Numbered from the stretch's first letter, positions 1-6,237 are shown. The stretch: DNA of 7,194 nucleotides from Candidatus Yanofskybacteria bacterium RIFCSPHIGHO2_01_FULL_39_8b (GCA_001794015.1 MGIZ01000029.1:1-7194); one strand, 5' to 3'. The notes: generated by a model not told the origin, from the sequence alone. Numbers and translations: made by a program.

Positions 1-557
1 AGATTTTGAGTAAGCAAAACGATAAAGAAATCACCGACAGAACTAAAATCTACGAGATGCAACATCAATCGGTAGTTGAAACACAGAAAGAGCTGGATAG
101 CTTAACTCGTATGAGATACGAAGAGCTTATAGACGACGCTACTTTTATTAAAGAACGGGACATTCTCGCAACAAGCATTATGAAGCTAAAAGAAAAACTC
201 CGAGAAACTGAAAACCGAGCAGAGCGTTGGATAGAGCTTACTGAAAAAACTTTTCACTTTGCCACTTATGCTCGCAAAGCGTTTGTGTCTGGCTCTCTGG
301 ACCAGAAGCAAGAGATACTAACAGCACTTGGCTGGAACTTTTCCATCAATGGCAAGAAATTGAGCATTTCTACACACAAATGGTTCGTTCCTATTGAAAA
401 CAACTATCCAGAGCTTGAAAGAGAATATAAACGGCTGGAACTGGATAAAACACTAACAAACACTGAACGAAATGCGGCTTTCGCCACACTCCGTCTACGA
501 TGGCAGCGCCAACCGGATTTGAACCGGTGTTACATGAATGAGAATCATGTGTCCTAG
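1..557 (+). CDS. Large serine recombinase, C-terminal part (5' end outside window)
   Basis: This is the C-terminal end of a site-specific recombinase of the large serine (resolvase/invertase) type, which cuts and rejoins DNA at attachment sites of an integrated element. The catalytic domain and any zinc ribbon are outside the window; the frame is open to the left edge, so the TTG at 6 should not be taken as the start. Visible are a charged, probably coiled-coil stretch of about 70 residues (QKELDSLTRMRYEELIDDATF, then ERDILATSIMKLKEKL). It is followed by the segment FATYARKAFVSGSLDQKQEI and LTALGWNFSINGKKLSI, which resembles the end of recombinases common in CPR genomes. The last 19 codons (from about 501) and the TAG stop lie inside the tRNA-Glu gene on the other strand. 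The tail WQRQPDLNRCYMNENHVS is therefore translated tRNA sequence. The family call rests on remembered sequence style. Active state cannot be judged without the missing N-terminus. Confidence 0.72.
   Translation, partial: ILSKQNDKEITDRTKIYEMQHQSVVETQKELDSLTRMRYEELIDDATFIKERDILATSIMKLKEKLRETENRAERWIELTEKTFHFATYARKAFVSGSLDQKQEILTALGWNFSINGKKLSISTHKWFVPIENNYPELEREYKRLELDKTLTNTERNAAFATLRLRWQRQPDLNRCYMNENHVS
501..557. other. Probable attachment-site junction (att) in the tRNA-Glu 3' part
   Basis: The recombinase reading frame enters the tRNA at its 3' end (501) and stops at 557, inside the anticodon-to-D-arm part. An integrase gene lying against the 3' end of an intact tRNA is the usual arrangement after integration into a tRNA gene, because the element carries a copy of the tRNA 3' end and restores it. 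The core sequence cannot be delimited here because the second att copy would be outside the window. This is inferred from the arrangement only. Confidence 0.5.
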
Positions 558-578
558 ACCGGGCTAGACGATGGCGCC
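501..578 (-). tRNA. tRNA-Glu (anticodon CTC), CCA encoded
   Basis: The reverse strand folds into a full cloverleaf of 78 nt. The acceptor is GGCGCCA against TGGCGCT (one G-U pair at the top), followed by discriminator G and an encoded CCA. The D arm contains GTCTAGCCCGGTCTAGGAC, the tRNA-Glu type. The anticodon stem is CATGA/TCATG with loop TTCTCAT, giving anticodon CTC, which reads GAG (Glu). The variable loop is 4 nt (TAAC), and the T arm is ACCGG-TTCAAAT-CCGGT. It starts 6 nt after the murF stop on the same strand, so it may be cotranscribed with the dcw cluster; no separate promoter was found. Its 3' part overlaps the end of the serine recombinase gene on the opposite strand, so it probably serves as the attachment site of the element to the left. 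Confidence 0.93.
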
Positions 579-584
579 AAAAAT

Positions 585-1931
585 TTAATTATTCAACCAT
601 TTTTTGCCTTGTCTGACAAGAAGTTCTTTTTTCCTTTCCGGTTCGGCCATTATTTCTTCAACAATTTTTTCCATTCTCATCCCTTGTGAGCCTTTCACTA
701 AAATTAAATCCCCTTCTTGAATAAGTTCCTGAATTTTTATTTTAGCCAAATTTGATGTCGGAAAACTGAAAATGCTATCGGTTGACATTTGATTTTCTGC
801 CGCATGGGCCAGAATCTTGCCACGAAGCCCAACCGTTACCAGAACATCGGCAATTCCACCGGCTAAAGTGCCCATCTCTTGATGAGCTTCAATGGTATAT
901 TTACCCAATTCCAGCATATCACCGATAATCGCCACCTTTCTTTTGGCTGGTAAAGATTTTAATGTCTCAAAAGCCAAGTGCATCGCCGCCGGAGAAGAAT
1001 TATATGTATCATCAATAATTACTGAATTTTTAATGCCTTTTAAAATTTTTAAACGTCCACTGGGTCCTTTATAGTCGGCCAGGGCTTGGCTTATTTGTAT
1101 CAAATTCATGCCGTATATTATTCCAATAGCTGCTGCCGCTCCAGCCGCCAAAGCTTGAGACTTGCCCAATACGCCATGAAGAACCACCGGCACAAAAGAG
1201 GCATTGTTTCCGTAATGAAATTTAAACCCCACACCTGATGGCTTGTCGTCGGAATCCAAACGAATATCAAAATTGGAAAGCTTAACTGTCTCTTTATCAA
1301 AATTCATACTTTCCTCGGTTCTATTGTCGTTTGTATCTTGAAAATGAGCTGTGAATCCATAGCTCATAATTTTAGCCCTGGTCTTCTCTCTCATGTCATA
1401 CACGGCCGGATCATCGTGGTTTAAAATTGCATAATCAGCCGGTTTCAGAATTGAAACAAGTTTTGATTTTTCTTTAGCCAAGTGATCCGGATCCTGAAAA
1501 TATTCAACATGAACGGGGATTTCCCCCACGGCCGTAACAACGCCAATGTGAGGCTTGAATTTATCAGCAAGCTTTTTAATATCTCCTGGCCGATCAGCGC
1601 CATATTCAAGAATAAGAACTTCCAGATAATTTTGACCAACGACTAACGACCAACAGCTGACGATAAGAACCTTTAGCCAAAACCAAAAACTATTACCGGT
1701 TTCATAGTACTGATTGGCCCAATCACCTATTATTGTCAAAGGCACGCCAAATTCATTGTTTAAATTCCCCTTTCCGGATCTGACTTTCTTAATACTGCCT
1801 AAAACTGCCGTAATTGCCTCTTTGGTTGATGTTTTGCCGACATTGCCGGTAATGGCGATAATAGTGGGCTTATATCGCCAAATATAAAGTTCGGCAACCA
1901 TATTAAGTGCAAATTGTAATAACAGCTTCAT
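585..1931 (-). CDS. murF: MurF-like UDP-MurNAc-tripeptide:D-Ala-D-Ala ligase, short N-terminus
   Basis: MurF is a cytoplasmic ATP-dependent ligase that adds D-Ala-D-Ala to the UDP-MurNAc-tripeptide, the last step of the soluble peptidoglycan precursor pathway. The 448-residue product shows the Mur ligase ATP-binding loop ITGNVGKTSTKE (about 27-38), GNLNNEFGVPLT (55-66), LEYGADRPGDI (108-118), HVEYF (141-145), NHDDP (171-175), GPSGRLK (289-295), DDTYNSSPAAM (307-317), GDMLELG (337-343) and VKGSQGMRME (412-421). The last three blocks are typical of MurF rather than MurC/D/E. The usual N-terminal UDP-MurNAc-binding domain of roughly 80-100 residues is absent; only about 25 residues, including a hydrophobic helix, precede the P-loop. 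A hydrophobic insertion (about 80-107, FWFWLKVLIVSCWSLVVG within it) follows the GVPLT block. The ATG at 1931 has no clear Shine-Dalgarno. It lies 78 nt downstream of ftsI, last in the operon within view. Confidence 0.88.
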   Translation of the reverse strand: MKLLLQFALNMVAELYIWRYKPTIIAITGNVGKTSTKEAITAVLGSIKKVRSGKGNLNNEFGVPLTIIGDWANQYYETGNSFWFWLKVLIVSCWSLVVGQNYLEVLILEYGADRPGDIKKLADKFKPHIGVVTAVGEIPVHVEYFQDPDHLAKEKSKLVSILKPADYAILNHDDPAVYDMREKTRAKIMSYGFTAHFQDTNDNRTEESMNFDKETVKLSNFDIRLDSDDKPSGVGFKFHYGNNASFVPVVLHGVLGKSQALAAGAAAAIGIIYGMNLIQISQALADYKGPSGRLKILKGIKNSVIIDDTYNSSPAAMHLAFETLKSLPAKRKVAIIGDMLELGKYTIEAHQEMGTLAGGIADVLVTVGLRGKILAHAAENQMSTDSIFSFPTSNLAKIKIQELIQEGDLILVKGSQGMRMEKIVEEIMAEPERKKELLVRQGKKWLNN

Positions 1932-1951
1932 AATTTAAAATTTATGAGTCG

Positions 1952-2012
1952 GATTTTAATTTTTAATTTTACATTGTCATTTTTCATTTTGATTTTTACA
2001 TTTTAAATTTTA
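1952..2012. repeat. Degenerate A/T-rich spacer repeat between ftsI and murF
   Basis: The 78-nt gap between ftsI and murF is nearly all A and T. On the minus strand it reads as imperfect units of about 10-14 nt ending in AAAATG or ACAATG: ATTTAAAATG, TAAAAATCAAAATG, AAAAATGACAATG, then TAAAATTAAAAATTAAAATC. Similar low-complexity spacers recur between genes in CPR genomes as I remember them. No promoter or terminator is convincing inside it. Whether it is a dispersed element or just drifted A/T-rich DNA cannot be told from one copy. Confidence 0.45.
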
Positions 2013-3749
2013 TTGACGAGTGGGGGGTATATTATAATAATTTAACAGAAACGCCGCAATTTCTTTAAATGTGGGGGATAAACTATCGGCCGCAAATTGT
2101 ATTCCCTTGGGCTTGTCCATTTTAATCAAAATAGCAAATTTTGCATTATGGGCCGGGGCAAAACCGACAAAGTTGTGAATAAATTCATGTTCAGAATATC
2201 CTCCTTTGCCGTCAGGAATCTGGGCGGTCCCGGTTTTACCGGCTATGTCATAACCCTTTATCCGAGCCTTATCAAAACCGTTGTCAACTACGCTAACCAA
2301 CATAGATTGGAGTTTTATGGCAGTTTTTTCTGAAATAGGAATACCTACAATTTCCGGTTTTGAAATAATTTCCTGACCCCTTTCTTTAATGATTTTATCT
2401 ACTATATATGGCCTCATCAGTTTACCTCCATTAGCAATAGTAGAGTAAGCGTTTAAGAGTTGAAGCGGAGTTACGGCTATTCCCTGGCCAAATGCGGCAG
2501 TAAGGTAATTTATTTTTCTACCGCTATAAAGATTGGTAATATTGCCACTAACTTCTCCCGGTAAATCAATACCCGTATTCTGGCCAAATCCCATATTAAC
2601 AACGTAGTTAAGAAAATTTTCATCGCCGATTAAATTCTCAACAAACATCGTTCCCGTGTTAATTGATTTCTCCAAAACTTCAGACATAGTTCGTCTTCCA
2701 AAAACTTTTTCGCTAAAATTACGGATTGTATAGCCGGCAATACTGACAAATCCAGTGTCTTCATAGATCGTCTGCGGCGTTATCTTGGAAAGATCCAACC
2801 CGGCAGCCATTATTATCGGTTTGAATGAAGAACCGGGCTCATACATTCCTTGAATGCTTTGATTAAGAAACAGCTCCGGATTTACGGTAGAATAACTATT
2901 GGGATTAAAGGAGGGCCAATCGGCTATGGCAATTATTTTTCCTGATTCTGGTTCTTGAACAATAATCGTTCCGCCTGCCGCCTGCCATTTTTCCATAAGA
3001 GATTTTAGCTTATCTTCAATAAACATTTGGGCATTTTTATCCACAGTAAGGACTAAATCAGATGGCCTGTCGAAATTAGGTTCTGATTTAACAGATTCTT
3101 TTTCAAAAAAACTGCCCAAGAGCTTAAAAACAAAAGATGGATTAACTAAATTAAATAAGCTGGCAATATTCGGCTCACGGCCCGATAAATCTTCATCATA
3201 AAAACCTTCAAGGCCATACTGGCCGGCTCGACGGCCTTCAACATCATAGCCTAAAAAACCTATAACATCAGCGGCCAAACTATCGCCGGAATAATATCTG
3301 TCAGACTCATATGAAACATTAACGCCTTTTATTTTAAAATTCTTGATTTGCTCAACCTGTTCGTTATTAATTCTTCTGGCAATGATTTTAAGGGATTTGG
3401 AACCGGAATTTATTTTTATCGTTAAATCATCTTTATTTAATCCGAGAGTCAAGGCTAGTTTTTCTGCGGCTTCATTTTTTTTATCGGACCTGATGTCGCT
3501 AGGCACAATGTGAGCAAGGGGAAATTTCTTGTTGGTTGCCGCCAAAAAGACATCCCCATCCTTGTCAGATAAATAAATGTTGCCTCGAGCCAGAATATTA
3601 TTTATATTTTCACTTTGAGCTTGGGCAGTTCTTGAATAAGCAGCGTGCTTCACAACGGATAAAATAAAAAGCCGGTATAAAACCAGCCCCGACAAGAGAA
3701 TAACGACTATTAAAAAGAAATTAATACGGAAATTAACATAACTTTTCAT
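2010..3749 (-). CDS. ftsI: Septal peptidoglycan transpeptidase FtsI (PBP3 type)
   Basis: This is a membrane-anchored class B penicillin-binding protein that crosslinks peptidoglycan stems by D,D-transpeptidation at the division septum, normally with FtsW. The 579-residue protein has a short cytoplasmic start and one membrane helix (about 10-32, FFLIVVILLSGLVLYRLFIL). Next comes the N-terminal dimerisation/pedestal region beginning ARGNIYLSDKDGD (54-66), then the transpeptidase domain from about 230. The catalytic triad motifs are all present: SSFK (active Ser307, Lys310), SIN (362-364) and KTGT (505-508). The protein ends shortly after the catalytic domain, so there are no PASTA repeats. The ATG at 3749 follows the ftsL stop after 9 nt. 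It is called FtsI rather than an elongation PBP2 because it sits directly after ftsL in a dcw cluster; spoVD-like naming would be equivalent. Confidence 0.93.
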   Translation of the reverse strand: MKSYVNFRINFFLIVVILLSGLVLYRLFILSVVKHAAYSRTAQAQSENINNILARGNIYLSDKDGDVFLAATNKKFPLAHIVPSDIRSDKKNEAAEKLALTLGLNKDDLTIKINSGSKSLKIIARRINNEQVEQIKNFKIKGVNVSYESDRYYSGDSLAADVIGFLGYDVEGRRAGQYGLEGFYDEDLSGREPNIASLFNLVNPSFVFKLLGSFFEKESVKSEPNFDRPSDLVLTVDKNAQMFIEDKLKSLMEKWQAAGGTIIVQEPESGKIIAIADWPSFNPNSYSTVNPELFLNQSIQGMYEPGSSFKPIIMAAGLDLSKITPQTIYEDTGFVSIAGYTIRNFSEKVFGRRTMSEVLEKSINTGTMFVENLIGDENFLNYVVNMGFGQNTGIDLPGEVSGNITNLYSGRKINYLTAAFGQGIAVTPLQLLNAYSTIANGGKLMRPYIVDKIIKERGQEIISKPEIVGIPISEKTAIKLQSMLVSVVDNGFDKARIKGYDIAGKTGTAQIPDGKGGYSEHEFIHNFVGFAPAHNAKFAILIKMDKPKGIQFAADSLSPTFKEIAAFLLNYYNIPPTRQ

Positions 3750-3758
3750 GCTTAGTGA

Positions 3759-4070
3759 TTATCTCTGGGCTACATTCTTCCCTTCAAAAATATATGAGAC
3801 GTTCTTGACTTCAACAAGTTGTTGAACATGGGCAAAACTAAGAAGAGTGGCCGGATTTTCAAGTATAAGTTTTTTTGACATAAGAATGCTGTTAATTTCC
3901 GTCAAAGATTCTATTTTATCTTGCAAAATTTGGGTGCGATAATTTTTCGATGCTATCGAATTAGCTATCATTACATAATAAAACAAAAGTAACAAGATAA
4001 CTCCGGCTAGGGAAACATTAACCCATATAACCACATCGCGTTCATGAATTTTAATATTATGTTGCCGCAT
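3759..4070 (-). CDS. ftsL: FtsL-like division protein
   Basis: This small bitopic membrane protein of 103 residues has a charged cytoplasmic N-terminus (MRQHNIKIHERD), one membrane helix (about 14-36, IWVNVSLAGVILLLLFYYVM) and an extracytoplasmic helical region. That region has heptad-like spacing (ILQDKIESLTEINSILMSKK) typical of FtsL/DivIC proteins, which link the septal synthase to the rest of the divisome. Sequence conservation in this family is low, so the call rests mainly on topology and the canonical place between rsmH and ftsI. The ATG at 4070 lies 18 nt after the rsmH stop, with no visible Shine-Dalgarno. Confidence 0.8.
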   Translation of the reverse strand: MRQHNIKIHERDVVIWVNVSLAGVILLLLFYYVMIANSIASKNYRTQILQDKIESLTEINSILMSKKLILENPATLLSFAHVQQLVEVKNVSYIFEGKNVAQR

Positions 4071-4078
4071 ATTTAAAT

Positions 4079-4094
4079 GTTTAAATATTTAAAC
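4079..4094. repeat. Perfect 16-bp palindrome at the rsmH/ftsL junction
   Basis: GTTTAAATATTTAAAC is an exact palindrome. It spans the rsmH stop codon (4089-4091) and much of the gap before ftsL. It is followed on the + strand side by a related ATTTAAAT (4071-4078). It is A/T-rich with no T-tract beyond it, so it is not a convincing terminator. A weak RNA hairpin near the ftsL start or a protein site are both possible, as is chance in A/T-rich DNA. Confidence 0.5.
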
Positions 4095-4964
4095 TTTCTC
4101 AATGGTCTTCATCTTGGCACTCCTAGCTCTAGGATTATTTTTTATTTCTTCCCATTTTGGTTTTATCGTTCTCTTGATGACCCATTTGATAATCCCCTCT
4201 TTAGCTTTAATTTTAAATATTTCTCGCACTATTTTATCTTCCAGGCCATGAAAGGATATGACCACCAATCTGCCTCCGCTTTTCAAAACATCGATTGCCG
4301 CAAAAATTCCTTTTTCAATATTATCCAGTTCATTATTGACAGCTATTCTTAAAGCTTGGAACGTTTTTGTGGCCGGATGGATTTTTTTCTTCTGATACCA
4401 TCCCGGAACCGATGCCCTGATAATACTGACTAAATCTGTTGTCGTGGTTACCGGTTTTACTCTTCTTTTATTTATAGCCCCTTTTGAAATTTCTCCGGCA
4501 AACTTCTCTTCGCCATAGTCATTTAAAATTTTGGCTAATTCTTCTTGACTGGCCGTATTTACAATATCAGCAGCGGTTATATCGTTGACTTTCGGATTAA
4601 ATCTCATATCCAACGGCTCATCCTTCATAAAGGAAAACCCCTTACCGCTTTTCTCATAATGTAGCGACGATACGCCTAGATCGAATACAATCCCATCGGG
4701 TTGAAAATCATTCGCCTCGATAATATTTTTTAAATTTACATAACTGTCATTTACGGCAATAATATTTTTTGCAATACTGCCTGCCTGAAATTCTTGAAAA
4801 ATATCCGGATCCCACTCAACCCCAAGGACTTGAGCGGTAGGATATTTTTCAAGAATTCCCCGGGTATGGCCTCCGCCATTCAGGGTTGCGTCAACAATCT
4901 TACTTCCTGGCCCTACGTTCAGGTACTCAATTACTTCATTTAACATTACGGATTTATGGCTCAT
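4089..4964 (-). CDS. rsmH: 16S rRNA (cytosine1402-N4)-methyltransferase RsmH (MraW)
   Basis: RsmH uses S-adenosylmethionine to methylate N4 of C1402 in the decoding centre of 16S rRNA. The 291-residue protein carries the family blocks in order: HKSVMLNEVIEYL (3-15), SAM-binding VDATLNGGGHTRGIL (24-38), the acidic VEWDPD end of the second strand (49-54), DGIVFDLGVSS (90-100), KGFSFMKDEPLDMRF (108-122), EEKFAGEISKGAI (152-164), HPATKTFQALRIAVNNEL (196-213), LVVISFHGLEDKIV (233-246) and NPRARSAKMK near the end. The length is slightly below the common 300-320. Its ATG overlaps the mraZ stop by 4 nt (ATGA), giving translational coupling, with AGGA six bases upstream inside mraZ. All catalytic blocks appear intact. 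Confidence 0.96.
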   Translation of the reverse strand: MSHKSVMLNEVIEYLNVGPGSKIVDATLNGGGHTRGILEKYPTAQVLGVEWDPDIFQEFQAGSIAKNIIAVNDSYVNLKNIIEANDFQPDGIVFDLGVSSLHYEKSGKGFSFMKDEPLDMRFNPKVNDITAADIVNTASQEELAKILNDYGEEKFAGEISKGAINKRRVKPVTTTTDLVSIIRASVPGWYQKKKIHPATKTFQALRIAVNNELDNIEKGIFAAIDVLKSGGRLVVISFHGLEDKIVREIFKIKAKEGIIKWVIKRTIKPKWEEIKNNPRARSAKMKTIEKV

Positions 4965-5395
4965 ATGATTCCTAGCTCTCCAAGCTTTTCAGCAATACTG
5001 TCGGAATTTTTTTCAAGATCAGTTTTATAATTATTCCAACGATCTTCGTCCCATATTTCCAATCTGTTAAAAAGTCCGGCTATAACAACTGACTTGGCCA
5101 GATAAGCATACTCTTTTAAAACATCGGGTATTAATATTCTGCCCAGCGAATCAAACTCTACTTCAATCGCTCCGGATAAAAATAAACGACTGAAAGACCT
5201 TGTGTCTTTTTTAGCCATAGATAATCCGGCCAGCATTTCCGCAAACGGTTTCCATGATTGTGAAGGAAAAACAAACAGACAATTATCAAGACCCCTGGTA
5301 AGAACTGCTCCTTCGCCCAATTCTTTTCTAAACTTTGACGGTATTGATAAGCGTTTTTTGGGATCCAGATTGTGCTTGTATTCGCCTATTAACAT
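4961..5395 (-). CDS. mraZ: Transcriptional regulator MraZ
   Basis: MraZ is an AbrB-fold DNA-binding protein that represses its own dcw operon by binding tandem GTGGG-type boxes. Starting at the ATG at 5395 gives 144 residues, the usual size, beginning MLIGEYKHNLDPKKRLSIPS, a typical MraZ start. The two family repeats are visible: the first with DPKKRLSIPSKFR (about 10-22) and the second with EFDSLGRILIPDVLKEYA (about 91-108). A GTG at 5431 would add 12 residues, but that stretch is the operator region and lacks family similarity, so ATG 5395 is preferred. No Shine-Dalgarno is seen; instead a short hairpin TGTGG/CCACA (5405-5420) lies 10 nt upstream of the start. It ends in TGA overlapping rsmH. 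Confidence 0.95.
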   Translation of the reverse strand: MLIGEYKHNLDPKKRLSIPSKFRKELGEGAVLTRGLDNCLFVFPSQSWKPFAEMLAGLSMAKKDTRSFSRLFLSGAIEVEFDSLGRILIPDVLKEYAYLAKSVVIAGLFNRLEIWDEDRWNNYKTDLEKNSDSIAEKLGELGII

Positions 5396-5404
5396 GTATT
5401 TTAA

Positions 5405-5441
5405 TGTGGGTTTATCCACAAGATAACCCACTTTTACCCAC
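5405..5441 (-). promoter_or_regulatory. MraZ-box operator (GTGGGT repeats) upstream of mraZ
   Basis: On the minus strand GTGGGT occurs at 5441-5436 and again at 5431-5426, exactly 10 bp apart. A weaker GTGGAT follows at 5419-5414 (12 bp on), and an inverted GTGGG lies at 5406-5410 on the plus strand. Same-strand TGGG boxes spaced one helical turn apart, between promoter and mraZ, are the known target of MraZ. The site starts about 13 bp downstream of the predicted transcription start, fitting repression of initiation or early elongation. The assignment is by motif and position. Confidence 0.75.
5412..5420 (+). promoter_or_regulatory. DnaA box (TTATCCACA), downstream copy
   Basis: This is an exact match to the DnaA consensus TTATNCACA, in the mraZ leader and overlapping the weak third MraZ box. 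It forms an inverted pair with the copy at 5497-5505. The match is certain; use by DnaA is inferred. Confidence 0.45.
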
Positions 5442-5460
5442 TATTTAACACTATAACTTC

Positions 5461-5489
5461 ATTATATGCCGGCAGTTGCTACTCTGCAA
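5461..5489 (-). promoter_or_regulatory. Sigma-70-type promoter of the dcw operon
   Basis: An exact -10 TATAAT occupies 5466-5461, preceded by a 17-bp spacer and a -35 TTGCAG (5489-5484, three of six consensus bases). Transcription should begin near 5454, giving a leader of about 58 nt to the mraZ ATG that contains the MraZ boxes. Confidence 0.7.
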
Positions 5490-5496
5490 TCAAAAT

Positions 5497-5505
5497 TGTG
5501 GATAA
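5497..5505 (-). promoter_or_regulatory. DnaA box (TTATCCACA), upstream copy
   Basis: This is a second exact TTATCCACA, here on the minus strand, ending 7 bp upstream of the -35 of the dcw promoter. Together with the copy at 5412-5420 it flanks the promoter in inverted orientation. The match is certain; use by DnaA is inferred. Confidence 0.45.
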
Positions 5506-5516
5506 TTAATAAGTAA

Positions 5517-5541
5517 ATAAAAGCCCCGTTTTATCGGGGTT
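5517..5541 (-). terminator. Rho-independent terminator of the HAD-like gene
   Basis: On the minus strand a stem AACCCCG/CGGGGCT (five G-C pairs in the core, 6-nt loop ATAAAA) is followed by TTTTATTTA. The stop codon of the upstream reading frame (5533-5531) lies in the loop, so the gene ends inside its own terminator. It separates this unit from the dcw promoter. Confidence 0.82.
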
Positions 5542-6237
5542 CTTTAAGAAGTTCATATAAAAAATATAGATTTTCTATAGTCTTAGGTTTGTCAGGCATT
5601 ACTTCAGCATGAAAAGATTCTAGAACATCTCTTATCGATTCTACCGCTGCTTCTTTGTGTAGACGAACAGTTGTTCCCATCGCTTCACTGCGAAAGCCCC
5701 TTAATCCATTTGGTAAAACAGTAAAGCCACCGTATCCTTCTTTATAATTAGGAACTAAAACCGGTTTATCCCCCGAAACATTCACGACTGCTTCATAATG
5801 TTTTTGCAACTCTTCTTTTGTATAAAGCCTAATTTGTGAAGATACTTTGTCTGATGGCCCAAGAAAAGCATCCAACGAACCCAGCTTGGACTTAAAGACT
5901 TCATCATGCAAAAATACATTACCCTAAATGCAAGATAGCTGGAACGAGCCGTTACAATATCCTGGGATTGATGCAATTCACCAACTCTCGATGCAAGTGA
6001 TATCCAAATTCCGCTCTCTGGCGCCTGCCAACATAGACGTGCTTCATATTCAAAATATTTTTCAAGATTAAAACCAACGAGATTAAAAATATCATCACTC
6101 AATCCCGAGGCAAAAACAAAATCAAAATCCCAGATAATGTAGACTTTCCTGCCCTGTCTCTTTAAGGATTTAATTTTTTCTTCTGTTTCTTTAACCAGAT
6201 TTTCGGCTTTAGAAATTTCTTCAGACGAACTCTTCAT
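5531..6237 (-). pseudogene. HAD-like hydrolase gene split by a one-base frameshift
   Basis: Two overlapping frames look like one gene. The first (ATG 6237) has a charged helix, then KVYIIWDFDFVFASGLSDDIF, where DFD (37-39) resembles HAD motif I. Further on SQDIVTARSSYLAFRVMYF (91-109) contains a Thr that fits motif II. Beyond that the frame gives improbable, Trp/Cys/Lys-rich sequence. The second frame continues sensibly from 5911: LHDEVFKSKLGSLDAFLGPS and so on to the stop at 5531, with DK near 130-131 as a possible motif III Lys. One extra T in the minus-strand run TATTTTTGC (5914-5910) would join them into about 235 residues. A good ribosome binding site (AAGGAT, 6249-6244) precedes the ATG. 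The HAD call is from motifs only; a conserved hypothetical family of unknown role is the alternative. The break may be a real mutation, an assembly error or, less likely, programmed frameshifting. Confidence 0.6.

Noticed and set aside
4077..4352. Plus-strand frame opposite rsmH
   Set aside because: It is a shadow of a well-conserved gene, rich in Phe and Tyr, with no ribosome binding site or family resemblance. The same applies to the short opposite-strand frames over murF, ftsI, mraZ and the deaminase.
5396..5431. Longer MraZ starting at GTG 5431
   Set aside because: The extra 12 residues do not resemble MraZ and the segment carries the MraZ and DnaA boxes; ATG 5395 gives the normal family start.
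5911..5916. Possible programmed -1 frameshift site in TATTTTTGC
   Set aside because: It does not fit the X-XXY-YYZ heptamer in the upstream frame (TTT followed by TGC), and no clear stimulatory structure was seen just downstream. A one-base loss in the T run is simpler.
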